Origin: DAOTWA01 sp034435955
GTDB lineage: Bacteria; Chloroflexota; Anaerolineae; Anaerolineales; Anaerolineaceae
DNA: 64,000 nt
Direction of reading: 5' to 3'
Assembly: GCA_034435955.1 (NCBI GenBank)
Contig: DAOTWA010000027.1
Location: 1 to 64,000, forward strand
In this document: piece after piece, positions 1-8,836 of the stretch
Position numbering within the stretch: position 1 is the stretch's first letter
Layout: the number at the start of each line of letters is the position of its first letter
Notes under the pieces: model-generated
What the model saw: only the letters and a program-made list of their open reading frames with translations
The model's database searches: none
What the model was told of the DNA's origin: nothing
Program-made: the position numbers and the translations under genes

Positions 1-1648
1 ACATATCCAGCTTGACCAGGCCCAAATGAGAGAGAGCGGTCATATCGAGCTGGGTTATGGTCACGCCCTTATTGCCTGAGCGCATGACCGGCACCAGCTC
101 GGTCATCGGCCCTGGAGTGATCACCACACCGCCGGCGTGCACCGAAAGGTGGCGCGGCAGACCCAGCAGGGCCCAGGCTTGGTCGAAGACAATCTGATAA
201 CGCTCAGATGGGTAAATTCGGCGCAGCTCGGCGTATGAGTCCTGGTCTATATCGCCTTCATCACCGGCTTCACGGCCGGGGAAGAAGCGATAGGGCAGCC
301 TGCCAACCATGCGCCGGATCTCTTCGGGCGGCAATCCGTGCGCCTTGGCTACGTCCCCTAACGCCGAACGGAGGCGGAAGCGGTTGATCGTGCCGACCAT
401 GGCTACCCGATCTGCGCCATACCTCTCGAATATGTGCTGGATCACCTCATCTCGACGGCGTGAGCAAAGATCCGTGTCGATGTCTGGAGGAGTCGAGCGG
501 GCCGGATTGAGAAAACGCTCAAAATACAGGTTGTGGTACAGCGGATCAGGCAGCGTGATGCCCAAACAATGAGCCACCAGGGAGGAAGCGGCCGAACCAC
601 GCGAGGAATAGGGGATGCCGCGGCGGCGCGCAAATGCGATCACCTCCTGCATGATCAGGAAGATGGATTCAAAGCCGCGCTCGCCAATGATCTCCAGCTC
701 ATAATCGAGACGCTTTCGCAGCTCTGGGGTAATCTCACCGTAAAGGCGGCGGGCGCCTTCCTCGGTTTCGCGGCGCAGGACGTCCATGGGCGTCATGCCC
801 TGCGGCAAGGGCAAGCGTGGAAAATTCGGTCGTTCAAGGGGCAGCTCTACATTACAGCGGTCAACGATCTCATCGATGCTGGACAGCGCCTCTGGGAAGG
901 CGGCACAGCGGGACGCGATCTCGTCGCATGCGGCGAAGTACGAGTTGGGCGAGGCGACGTCCTGGTCGTCGAGCTCAGCGAGGCTGCGATTGAGGCGTAT
1001 GGCAGCCGCGGTGCGCTGGAGAGCCGCTTCCTCTGGGCGCAGATAGAAAACGTCGTGAGCAGCGAGTGTGGGAAGGTTCAGGTGGCGGGCGCTTTCAGCC
1101 AGACGGCTTGCCAGTGTCGCATCCCCGGGAGCGAGCGCCGGCAGCTCGATATACAACCGCTTGGGGAAAATCGCACTTAGAGAAGTCAGTATGGAAGCGC
1201 TTCGATCCTCCTGCCCTTGCTGGATCAAGCGGGCGGGCAGGCCGCGCCGTCCGCCGGTCAGGCAGATCAGGCCATCTGCATACCGCGAAAGCAACTCGAG
1301 TGATGCAAGCCGGGATTCCTTTCCTTCCGACTCCTGCAGCAGGATCGAACTCATTCGGCACAAGTTGGACCAACCGGTCAGGTCTGCGGCCAGCAGCGTC
1401 AGGACGCCTGTCGTGGTCCTCGACGCCCCATGAGCCGGCGTTGAAACGTCCACCTCCAAGCCAAGGATAGGCTTCACGCCGGCGGACTGACATGCGCGGT
1501 AAAACTCCACCGCTCCGGTCAGATAGAGGTGATCCGTCAGCGCCAGGGCGGTCATACCCGCCGCGCGGGCCTCGCGCGCTAATTCAGCCGGTGAAGCCAA
1601 CCCTTCGAGCAGGCTGAAATATGAGTGAACGTGCAGGTGGACATACAT
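1..1648 (-). CDS. DNA polymerase III alpha subunit, DnaE-type (C-terminus beyond window)
   Basis: Replicative or translesion C-family DNA polymerase, cut by the left edge after about 549 residues. The protein begins MYVHLHVHSYFSLLEG, the PHP-domain metal site of DnaE proteins, followed by ALTDH around residue 40. Around residues 355-395 lie the polymerase palm motifs: RGSAASSLVAH and then PPDIDTD with the catalytic aspartates. The reading frame stays open to the window edge, ending at KLDM, where the third catalytic Asp is expected. The GWSNLCR and LTGGRRG stretches look more like the error-prone DnaE2/ImuC branch than E. coli DnaE, but the diagnostic C-terminus is missing, so DnaE1 versus DnaE2 is unresolved. 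It lies 13 bases downstream of the DUF6483-like gene, probably in one operon. No ImuA or ImuB partner is visible. Confidence 0.9.
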   Translation of the reverse strand, partial: MYVHLHVHSYFSLLEGLASPAELAREARAAGMTALALTDHLYLTGAVEFYRACQSAGVKPILGLEVDVSTPAHGASRTTTGVLTLLAADLTGWSNLCRMSSILLQESEGKESRLASLELLSRYADGLICLTGGRRGLPARLIQQGQEDRSASILTSLSAIFPKRLYIELPALAPGDATLASRLAESARHLNLPTLAAHDVFYLRPEEAALQRTAAAIRLNRSLAELDDQDVASPNSYFAACDEIASRCAAFPEALSSIDEIVDRCNVELPLERPNFPRLPLPQGMTPMDVLRRETEEGARRLYGEITPELRKRLDYELEIIGERGFESIFLIMQEVIAFARRRGIPYSSRGSAASSLVAHCLGITLPDPLYHNLYFERFLNPARSTPPDIDTDLCSRRRDEVIQHIFERYGADRVAMVGTINRFRLRSALGDVAKAHGLPPEEIRRMVGRLPYRFFPGREAGDEGDIDQDSYAELRRIYPSERYQIVFDQAWALLGLPRHLSVHAGGVVITPGPMTELVPVMRSGNKGVTITQLDMTALSHLGLVKLDM

Positions 1649-1661
1649 GCCTGAAAAAGGT

Positions 1662-2330
1662 TTACATTTGCCCTGTCTCTCGGCTTAATGCGGCGATGCG
1701 TTTCTCGACCACTGCGCGGGGAAGGTTGCCGCGCTGCAGCGCTTCATCGTCCTGCTCCATCAGGCGGCGATAAAAATCCAGCTTCATCCGGCGAAATTCG
1801 CCCCCATCCGCCTCCGGGAGATATGAGAGGCTGGTCAGCACCTGGTCGGCGCGGTTGTAGACGCCGGACCCGGCGAAGTAGTCGAACAGGCGCACCAGGG
1901 TCGCAGGAGGGAGTGCCTGGAGGCCGAGGGTGTCTACCAGAATTTGGATCTTCTCGTCCGGCGCGGGTACCTCGCTGGGGGAGGACTCGAGCATGGCTGC
2001 CAGGTAGCAGTTCAGCGCGCGTAGCGACAGGCTACGGGCTTCATCCGGCTGCCCTGTAAGGGCGTAGATTTCAGCTTGCTGCTGGATAAAATCGGCCGCC
2101 AGGATCAGCCTGTCCGCATCAAGGCCGTTGGCGGTGGAAAAGGCATTGATCAGGCTGTCGTCGTCGAGTCGCTGGAGCAGGTCAGCGCGGAGGCCGGTGA
2201 TTTGTTCGAGCATCTGGTCGATGGCGTACAGAGCATCCTGGTAGAGGCCCTGGGATTTGAGGCCCAGGATGCGCAGGAAGACCTGGGTAGCCAGGCGGAT
2301 AAGGCGCATGAGATAATCTTCGGTCAGCAT
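1662..2330 (-). CDS. DUF6483-like helical protein of unknown function
   Basis: A 222-residue soluble, mainly alpha-helical protein. It opens with MLTEDYLMRLIRLATQVF, which resembles the N-terminus of the uncharacterised DUF6483 family (recalled, not searched). The rest looks like TPR-type helical pairs (for example QAEIYALTGQPDEARSLSL). There is no signal peptide, membrane segment or catalytic motif. It sits between the Mut7-C gene (2 bases upstream) and the DnaE-type polymerase (13 bases downstream), so the three are probably co-transcribed. No function can be assigned; a role tied to the polymerase is only positional inference. Confidence 0.75.
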   Translation of the reverse strand: MLTEDYLMRLIRLATQVFLRILGLKSQGLYQDALYAIDQMLEQITGLRADLLQRLDDDSLINAFSTANGLDADRLILAADFIQQQAEIYALTGQPDEARSLSLRALNCYLAAMLESSPSEVPAPDEKIQILVDTLGLQALPPATLVRLFDYFAGSGVYNRADQVLTSLSYLPEADGGEFRRMKLDFYRRLMEQDDEALQRGNLPRAVVEKRIAALSRETGQM

Positions 2331-2332
2331 AA

Positions 2333-3100
2333 TTAATTTGCACTCTGCGTATAGTCGTTGCTATTATCCGTTTGATCGTCTGCAGCAACCACTTGCTCGA
2401 TCAAAAGCTGCATGCGGCGATAATGCGACCCTTTCCAATAAACCTTCTTGCATTGGGGGCACTGTCTGAATTCGTCGTAATACCAGCGCGTCTGAGGCTG
2501 AAGCTCCTTTTCCACTGTTCGCTTGTCCACAGCTTCGAGAAGGGTGTTGCAGCGCAGGCAGCGCTGGAACGGATGAATGTGCTTTGACAGGCGATAATAA
2601 CGCACTACCTCCAGCAATTGCTGTGTGGGATCGTCTTGCAGCACGCAATAACCATACTGAATGGCCTTGCGCTTGAGCAATCCACGGTCGCGGGTTAGCA
2701 GGATGCGCTTCTCCTGGCTGGCAATACGCGCCAGCTCCTCGTCCGGCGAACCGTTCGAGTATATGGCGTCAAAGCCAAGCATGCGCAGGTAGGCCGCCAG
2801 ACGGCCAAGATGGTTATCCAGAACAAAACGGGGCTCTTCGCCCTCCTGATGCGGCGGATGCTCACCGCTGATCTTCGGATAGACTTCCACCTGGTCGCCT
2901 GACTGGATGATGTAATCAAGTTGCACAACCGAACCATTGGCCGTGACCAGTCCGACCTCAGTGTGCGGCACGCCCAGCGCTTCAATCGCATGCTTGAGGG
3001 TGGTTCGCCCATCGGCGGGACAGTGGAACAGTTTGCTCCTCTTCCGGCGCGGGACGAGTTCGTTCAGCGTCCCGTACAGGTGAATTGTGACCTCAGCCAT
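2333..3100 (-). CDS. Mut7-C RNase-domain protein with N-terminal ubiquitin-like domain
   Basis: Two-domain protein of about 255 residues. Residues 1-75 form a ThiS/MoaD-like beta-grasp domain (VTIHLYGTLNEL, ending SGDQVEVYP). This is followed by a PIN-like Mut7-C domain starting PRFVLDNHLGRLAAYLRMLG, with LLTRDRGLL in the middle. A C-terminal zinc ribbon has CLRC and CPQC pairs. Mut7-C domains are predicted RNases related to the C-terminus of C. elegans Mut-7; the beta-grasp fusion is a known bacterial arrangement. The start chosen is MAEVTIHL, since the two upstream in-frame starts add only seven unconserved residues. It is the first gene of a minus-strand group and is divergent from the ABC exporter. 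Confidence 0.85.
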   Translation of the reverse strand: MAEVTIHLYGTLNELVPRRKRSKLFHCPADGRTTLKHAIEALGVPHTEVGLVTANGSVVQLDYIIQSGDQVEVYPKISGEHPPHQEGEEPRFVLDNHLGRLAAYLRMLGFDAIYSNGSPDEELARIASQEKRILLTRDRGLLKRKAIQYGYCVLQDDPTQQLLEVVRYYRLSKHIHPFQRCLRCNTLLEAVDKRTVEKELQPQTRWYYDEFRQCPQCKKVYWKGSHYRRMQLLIEQVVAADDQTDNSNDYTQSAN

Positions 3101-3186
3101 ATCCATTTGAGTGTAAACCAATTGAGAGGGAACGTCAAATAACCCGTTTCTCTGTTGTGGTATGATCGATTGGATTGAGGGTTAGC

Positions 3187-4953
3187 ATGGCGAGCACCAC
3201 AGGATATGCAGAGTTTACCATTTCACAACCTTACCAGACGGACCGGCGCAGCCCGTTCCGTTGGATTCTTTCCCATGTAGCGCACCAGTGGTGGCTGATG
3301 GCGGCCGTCCTCGTTGGCGCTTTCAGCAATGCTGCCCTGGCGGCCGTCTCACCGATCCTGATTGGCCAGGCTTTCAACGCCATCCTGGCCAGCCCCCCGC
3401 AATTGAGCGGACTGGCGAGCGCCGCTATTTGGATCGCTGCAACGCAGTTCGTGCGCGGCGGACTTCAACTCGTGCGCAACTTCGGTTCGGAACTGATCGC
3501 GCAGCGCCTGGAGCGGGACATCCGCAATGAGTTGTACGTCAGCCTGCTGGGCAAGAGCATGACCTTCCACAGCCTGCAGCCGGTGGGTGAAATCATGGCG
3601 CGGGCCAGCAATGATGTCCGTGAAATCAACTGGATGTTCAGCCCCGGCTTCAACCTGGTGGTCGGATCGCTCAATTTCCTGATCATGCCCTTGCTGCTGG
3701 CGCCACGCTATCACCCGCTCCTGATCGTGACGCCGATCCTTTTTATCATTTTTTACATATTGGCTCTTTGGCAGTTCCTGAGCAGCCTGGCTCCGATTGC
3801 CGACCAGGTGCGCAGCAGCTTCGGCATATTAAACAGCCACCTGGCCGAGGCGCTGGACGGGATCGAAGTGGTGAAAGGCGCCGCCCAAGAGACCGCCGAA
3901 GCGCAGCGCTTTGATCGGAATGCGCGCCGCTTTCGCGATGCCACCGTGCTCCAGGGCGACATTGAAGCCCGATTCATCCCCCTGCTCCTCTACAGCATCG
4001 CTCTGGCTGCCGGCCTTTTGCAGGCCTTACTTTTGTTCCGCCAGGGCGCTCTGAATGTGGGCGATGTCATCGGCTATTTTGGTTTGTTGCTGCTGCTGGA
4101 TTTCCCCACCTTCACCTCCTTGTTCGCGTATTCGCAGATGGCTCTGGGCATGGCCAGTGCGCGTCGAATTTTACAATTGATCAATCTTGAGACCAACCTG
4201 GACCAGAATCAAAGCGGCTACAGCGCGGCGATGCGGGGGGAGGTCGAGTTCCGCGCAGTGGATTTTGCCTACGGTCAGGACGGCGAGGAATCGCTGCAGG
4301 GCGTTTCTTTTCACGTTTTGCCAGGTCAGACGGTGGCCATCGTCGGCCAGACGGGCTCCGGTAAGACTTCGCTGGTGCGGTTAATCAACCGCACCTACGA
4401 CGTTACTCGCGGTCAGGTGCTCATTGACGGTGTGGACGTGCGCGAATGGAGCCTCGAAGCGTTGCGGCGTAACATCTCTATTATCGAGCAGGATATCTTC
4501 CTGTTTTCGCGTTCGATCGCTGAAAATATCGCCTTCGGCAAACCGGGTGCCACTCAGGAGGAAATCGAACACGCCGCCCGCGCCGCTCAAGCCCACGAGT
4601 TCATCGAATCTTTCCGCGATGGTTACCAAACGGTAGTGGGTGAGCGTGGAGTGACCCTTTCCGGGGGCCAACGACAGCGCATTGCTCTGGCGCGCGCCTT
4701 TCTGACCGATCCGCGCATCCTGATCCTGGATGATTCGACCAGCGCAATCGACAGCGCTACCGAAGACAAGATCCAACGAGCCATCTTCGCCGCCGCCCGC
4801 GGCCGCACGACTTTCATCATCACACACCGTCTATCCCAGATACGCTGGGCGGACCTGATCCTCGTGTTGCGAAGGGGGCGCCTGGAAGCCGTCGGAACGC
4901 ACGAGCAACTGATGAAAACCTCTGAAGATTATCGTCGCATTTTCAGCGAGTGA
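3187..4953 (+). CDS. ABC exporter half-transporter, degenerate-Walker-B subunit
   Basis: Fused membrane domain (six predicted helices, roughly residues 30-300) and nucleotide-binding domain of a type IV ABC exporter, 588 residues from the chosen ATG. The ATG follows GAGG by six bases; an upstream TTG is in frame. Walker A is GQTGSGKTS near residue 386, the signature is a perfect LSGGQ near 490, and the H-loop is ITHRLS. The Walker B is LILDDSTSAID, with Asp where the catalytic Glu should be. This is the hallmark of the degenerate half of heterodimeric exporters such as TM287/288. The downstream half-transporter supplies the complementary subunit. The exported substrate (drug, lipid or peptide) cannot be told from sequence. 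Confidence 0.93.
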   Translation: MASTTGYAEFTISQPYQTDRRSPFRWILSHVAHQWWLMAAVLVGAFSNAALAAVSPILIGQAFNAILASPPQLSGLASAAIWIAATQFVRGGLQLVRNFGSELIAQRLERDIRNELYVSLLGKSMTFHSLQPVGEIMARASNDVREINWMFSPGFNLVVGSLNFLIMPLLLAPRYHPLLIVTPILFIIFYILALWQFLSSLAPIADQVRSSFGILNSHLAEALDGIEVVKGAAQETAEAQRFDRNARRFRDATVLQGDIEARFIPLLLYSIALAAGLLQALLLFRQGALNVGDVIGYFGLLLLLDFPTFTSLFAYSQMALGMASARRILQLINLETNLDQNQSGYSAAMRGEVEFRAVDFAYGQDGEESLQGVSFHVLPGQTVAIVGQTGSGKTSLVRLINRTYDVTRGQVLIDGVDVREWSLEALRRNISIIEQDIFLFSRSIAENIAFGKPGATQEEIEHAARAAQAHEFIESFRDGYQTVVGERGVTLSGGQRQRIALARAFLTDPRILILDDSTSAIDSATEDKIQRAIFAAARGRTTFIITHRLSQIRWADLILVLRRGRLEAVGTHEQLMKTSEDYRRIFSE

Positions 4954-4974
4954 ACGATTTATCGAGCGGATACA

Positions 4975-6801
4975 ATGGGTTTCTTCGAAGGATTGGATAC
5001 CGAGAGTTACGACCGCCAGTATTCTGATCGTGCGCTGGTGAAGCGTATTCTGGCCCGCTTCAAGCCGCAGGTGAAACGAATCACTGGCATCGCTGCGATG
5101 GTTCTGATTTATTCCGGCGTCGGAGCGCTGCTACCGATCGTCGTTTCGTATGGGGTCAACCTGCTCGAGGGTCGACCTGCCCTTGAGCCAATGCTGCTGA
5201 TCCCCGCCATCGTGTTGCTTCTGGGCGTGTGCGGATGGTTCGCCAATTGGGCCCGCCGCCGGTTAACCGCGCGGGTGGTCGGCGATCTGATCCAGCAGAT
5301 GCGCTCGGACGCTTTTCGCGCCTCTGTTGACCATGACCTATCTTTCTTTGACGAATTTTCCTCGGGGCGCATCGTCTCGCGCATCACCTCGGATACACAG
5401 GATTTCGGACAGCTAGTCAATCTGGTGACCGATTTCATCTCCCAGATTGTCGAGTCGGGCATTCTGGCGGTGGTCCTTATTCGCCTTGAATGGCATCTTT
5501 CGCTCTATTTATTCGCCACCATGCCGGTGGTATTCGTCCTGGCCATCAGCTACCGATCCCTTGCCCGTCGGGTGACCAAGCGCGGCATGCAGGCTATGGC
5601 GAATGTGAATGCGGCCATTAAGGAAACGGTGAGCGGCATTGCGGTTGCCAAGAATTTCCGTCAGGAAGCTGGAATTTATCGCGAGTTCGATGACGCCAAT
5701 CGCACTTCCTACCGCGTGAACGTCCGCCGTGGATTCGTGCTCAGCATCGTTTTTCCCACGCTGAACGCTCTTGGCGGTCTGGCGACAGCCCTGATCGTGT
5801 ATGTGGGCGGCCTGAGTGCAGCTCAAGGCCTGGTCACCGCCGGAGCGTGGTATCTGTTCATCCTCGGCCTGGACCGCTTCTTCTATCCCGTGTTGAATCT
5901 GTCTTCCTTCTGGACGCAGGTGCAGAATGGACTCTCGGCCGCCGAGCGCATCTTCGCACTGATAGATGCTGAGCCGGTCGTGGTGCAGGGCGGCAACTTA
6001 CCTGTATCCCATTTGCGCGGCCAGATCGAGTTCGAGCATGTGGATTTTCGCTACAACGAGAAGGAGCAAGTACTCACAGATTTCAGTCTGCACATTAATC
6101 CGGGAGAAAATCTGGCCTTCGTCGGCCATACGGGTGCAGGGAAAACTTCGATAGCCCGCTTGATCGCCCGTTTCTATGAGTTTCAGGGCGGGCGCATCCT
6201 CATCGATGGGCAGGACATTCGCAGCTTCAATCTGACCGAATACCGTCGTCAGCTCGGCATCGTTTCGCAGATGCCCTTTTTGTTTTCGGGTACGGTCGCC
6301 GACAATATCCGCTACGCACAACCGGCGGCAAGTGACGCACAGATCGAACGGCTGGCGCGTCAGATTGGCGATGGCGAGTGGCTTGAGACGCTTCCTCAGG
6401 GATTGCGGACCGAGGTTGGTGAACGGGGAGGACGGCTGTCCATGGGTCAACGCCAGCTTGTGGCGCTGATGCGCGTGCTGGTGCAAAAGCCGGCCATCTT
6501 CATCCTGGACGAAGCTACCGCCAGCATTGATCCCTTCACCGAGTGGCAAATTCAGCAGGCACTCGATCTGATCCTGCGCCAGGCAACCAGCATCCTCATC
6601 GCCCATCGCCTTTCAACGGTCAAATCCGCTGACCGCATCATTGTGATCGAAGGAGGGCGCATCCTCGAGGAAGGCACCCATGCCGCTCTGCTGGAGCGCG
6701 GTGGGCACTATGCCTTGCTTTACAACACTTACTTCCGTCATCAGTCCCTCGCCTACGTGGAGCAATCCGCGGCTCTGGCTCGCGAGGAAGCCAGTGACTG
6801 A
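4975..6801 (+). CDS. ABC exporter half-transporter, catalytic-Walker-B subunit
   Basis: Second half of the heterodimeric exporter, 608 residues, 21 bases after the first half and surely co-transcribed. The membrane domain occupies about residues 35-320, followed by Walker A GHTGAGKTS near 383. The Walker B is canonical, FILDEATASID, with the catalytic Glu, and the H-loop is IAHRLS. Its signature motif is changed to LSMGQ, replacing the first Gly of LSGGQ. In the head-to-tail dimer this altered signature faces the Asp-type Walker B of the partner, giving one weak ATP site. The intact Glu faces the partner's intact LSGGQ, giving one consensus site. Confidence 0.93.
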   Translation: MGFFEGLDTESYDRQYSDRALVKRILARFKPQVKRITGIAAMVLIYSGVGALLPIVVSYGVNLLEGRPALEPMLLIPAIVLLLGVCGWFANWARRRLTARVVGDLIQQMRSDAFRASVDHDLSFFDEFSSGRIVSRITSDTQDFGQLVNLVTDFISQIVESGILAVVLIRLEWHLSLYLFATMPVVFVLAISYRSLARRVTKRGMQAMANVNAAIKETVSGIAVAKNFRQEAGIYREFDDANRTSYRVNVRRGFVLSIVFPTLNALGGLATALIVYVGGLSAAQGLVTAGAWYLFILGLDRFFYPVLNLSSFWTQVQNGLSAAERIFALIDAEPVVVQGGNLPVSHLRGQIEFEHVDFRYNEKEQVLTDFSLHINPGENLAFVGHTGAGKTSIARLIARFYEFQGGRILIDGQDIRSFNLTEYRRQLGIVSQMPFLFSGTVADNIRYAQPAASDAQIERLARQIGDGEWLETLPQGLRTEVGERGGRLSMGQRQLVALMRVLVQKPAIFILDEATASIDPFTEWQIQQALDLILRQATSILIAHRLSTVKSADRIIVIEGGRILEEGTHAALLERGGHYALLYNTYFRHQSLAYVEQSAALAREEASD

Positions 6802-6948
6802 CAGAAACGTCTCCGTACAGACTAGGTCACTTTTACCCTCAATCATCGCGGAATCACCCGTCTGGACATCGTGAGAGGCATAATGCGCTGGTTTATGCCA
6901 ACCAGATTGTTTTTCCACCGCTCGATCTGAAGCCTTAAGGCACTCCAT

Positions 6949-8007
6949 ATGAGAGTTCGCAGCGTTCTCTTTATCAGTATCCTGTCGATGGCAATGGTCG
7001 GCTGTGCAATCCAGACGACGGCGCCGCTTCTTCCCACTTTTACCCCTTCGTTGCCCATAGAAACGCTTACGCCGTCTGTCTCCCCCGCCCTGACAGACAC
7101 GCCACTGCCAACCGCCACGCCAACTTTACCGGCGACTCCCGACCCGTACGCCAGCGTGACCATCCAGAGCCTGCTGGAGCGGACTTACGGTGGGGGAGAG
7201 ATTTCCATCGTTTCGACCATGAATCAAGGCTCGAATTTCACCCGTTACGAAGTGGTCTATCCAAGCGATGGCTTGAAGATCTACGGATTTATGGATGTGC
7301 CTAAAGGCGATGGCCCGTTCCCGGTGGTCATCGCCATCCATGGTTACATCTCACCGGCAAATTACCGGCTGCTGGATTACACCACGCACTATGCTGACGC
7401 TTTGGCACGGGCTGGTTTCCTTGTTATTCATCCGGCCCTGCGCGGTTACCCACCTTCCGATGACGGGCCTGATCCCTTTCGGGTGGGTTTCGCTGTGGAT
7501 GTGCTCAACCTGATCGCGATCGTAAAGGCTCAGGGCGGCAGGCCGGGTGCGTTACAAGCCGCCGATTCAGCTCTGATCGGCCTGTGGGGTCACAGTATGG
7601 GTGGCGGCATCGTCATCCGCACATTGGTGATCAGCGCTGACGTCAAAGCCGCCGTGTTGTATGGCGCGATGAGCGGCGATGAGCAGCAAAACTTTGAACG
7701 AATTTACAAGGTTTTCTCGAACGGCTCCAACAGTCCACCCGAGCTGGATGCCTCACCGGAAGATTTTCAGCGCATATCGCCAATCTATTATCTCGACCGC
7801 ATCACCGCAGCGGTCAGCATCCACCATGGGGCAGCCGATACGACTGTGCCGCCGGGTTGGTCTCGTGATCTGGATCAGCGTCTGCAGGCGCTCGGCAAGA
7901 CGGTCGAGTATTTCACATATCCGGGTCAGCCCCACACTTTCAGCGGCAGCGCGGATCAGCTTTTCATCCAGCGCACGATCGACTTTTATCGCCGTTACCT
8001 GAAATAA
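6949..8007 (+). CDS. Secreted alpha/beta-hydrolase lipoprotein (prolyl-oligopeptidase-like)
   Basis: A 352-residue lipoprotein. It has a signal peptide ending MAMVGC (lipobox Cys near residue 19), then a Thr/Pro-rich spacer of about 40 residues. The rest is an alpha/beta-hydrolase fold like the S9/dienelactone-hydrolase group. The nucleophile elbow is GHSMGGG (Ser near residue 217), the likely acid is in HHGAADTTVP, and the likely catalytic His is in YPGQPHTF. All three triad residues are present, so it should be an active esterase or peptidase anchored outside the membrane. It follows the ABC exporter by 147 bases on the same strand. The natural substrate is unknown. Confidence 0.88.
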   Translation: MRVRSVLFISILSMAMVGCAIQTTAPLLPTFTPSLPIETLTPSVSPALTDTPLPTATPTLPATPDPYASVTIQSLLERTYGGGEISIVSTMNQGSNFTRYEVVYPSDGLKIYGFMDVPKGDGPFPVVIAIHGYISPANYRLLDYTTHYADALARAGFLVIHPALRGYPPSDDGPDPFRVGFAVDVLNLIAIVKAQGGRPGALQAADSALIGLWGHSMGGGIVIRTLVISADVKAAVLYGAMSGDEQQNFERIYKVFSNGSNSPPELDASPEDFQRISPIYYLDRITAAVSIHHGAADTTVPPGWSRDLDQRLQALGKTVEYFTYPGQPHTFSGSADQLFIQRTIDFYRRYLK

Positions 8008-8167
8008 TGGTTTTACAGCGATGGAAGGCAAAAAAAGCTCGTTGCCCACCAGCCGCTGAGCGGCTATGGGGCAGCGAGCATTGCCCCTCTAAAAACACGT
8101 TGCGGGTACAGAAGGGCGAGCAAAAGGTCTTGATGATCGAACACCGTATTTCGAATTTCCCACGGTG

Positions 8168-8455
8168 TTATTCGATCAACCGACCCAGGACATCTCCGTT
8201 GTCCATCAACAGGTATTCCTCGCCGTTGTGCTTGAACTCTGTGCCGGTGTACTTGGCAAAAAGCACCTTATCACCGACCTTCACTTTGATGTCCTCGTCA
8301 TCGCCGATGGCGATCACCAGACCAGTTTGCGGCTTTTCTTTGGCTGTCTCTGGCAGCAGGATGCCAGAGGCAGTGCGCGTCTGCTGGTCCAACGGTTTGA
8401 TGAGCACACGTGCTCCCAGCGGCTGGATAGGGGCTTTCCCGTTTGTATCGCTCAT
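8168..8455 (-). CDS. groES: Co-chaperonin GroES
   Basis: The 10 kDa lid of the GroEL/ES folding chamber, 95 residues from the chosen start MSDTNGKAP. The fold is recognisable from IQPLGARVLIKP, the mobile-loop region TASGILLPE, VKVGDKVLFAKYTG and the C-terminal VLGRLIE. GGAGG lies 11 bases before this ATG. An in-frame ATG three codons earlier is only two bases from the Shine-Dalgarno and is a less likely start. No groEL gene is adjacent: the next genes are a glutaredoxin-like protein and, on the other side, the hydrolase. GroES is therefore monocistronic or paired only with its upstream neighbour. Confidence 0.95.
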   Translation of the reverse strand: MSDTNGKAPIQPLGARVLIKPLDQQTRTASGILLPETAKEKPQTGLVIAIGDDEDIKVKVGDKVLFAKYTGTEFKHNGEEYLLMDNGDVLGRLIE

Positions 8456-8484
8456 GGTTTGCATTTCCTCCAAAATGGAATAAT

Positions 8485-8742
8485 TTATCTCAGATTTAAC
8501 AGTCGGTCGATCTTAGGCCGGTCGAAACCGACCACGATCCGTCCACCGATGTCGATAACCGGTACGCCCTGCTGGCCGGAGCGGCGCACCATGTCACGCG
8601 CGGCGGCGGGATCACGGCTGACATCGACTTCCCGAAATTTGATGCCTCTCTCACGCAGGTAGCGCTTGGTGGCGTTGCAGAACGTGCATGTGGGTGTGGT
8701 GAAAATGATCACCCGCGGTTGCGGCTGATTTGCAAGCGGCAT
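8485..8742 (-). CDS. Glutaredoxin-like thiol-disulfide protein
   Basis: An 85-residue single-domain thioredoxin-fold protein. The active-site CTFC (near residues 19-22) follows the first beta strand VIIFTTPT. The cis-Pro motif is GVPVIDIGG, and GFDRPKIDRLL is the typical end of NrdH/YruB-type glutaredoxins. It probably reduces disulfides or serves as an electron donor in the cytoplasm. It reads toward groES with about 30 bases between them, so co-transcription is plausible. The length is normal for the family. Whether it uses glutathione, thioredoxin reductase or another low-molecular thiol cannot be read from sequence. Confidence 0.9.
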   Translation of the reverse strand: MPLANQPQPRVIIFTTPTCTFCNATKRYLRERGIKFREVDVSRDPAAARDMVRRSGQQGVPVIDIGGRIVVGFDRPKIDRLLNLR

Positions 8743-8836
8743 ACGAATACCTCCAGATCATTGGCTTGGCATTCATTTTGATGCAGGCGCAGGAAAAAAG
8801 TTGCAGCTGTGAGGAGGTAATTTTGGCGCCGAGGGA

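Noticed and set aside
1..1648. Several 60-215 residue frames on both strands in the first 1.6 kb
   Set aside because: The minus-strand frame open to the window edge encodes a clear DnaE-type polymerase; the others are its shadows.
8008..8167. Short hairpins (GGGGCA/TGCCCC and AACACCGT/ACGGTGTT) near the end of groES
   Set aside because: The T-runs are on the wrong side or interrupted, so I cannot support a terminator.
8168..8742. Expected groEL next to groES
   Set aside because: Neither flank encodes GroEL; the adjacent gene is glutaredoxin-like.
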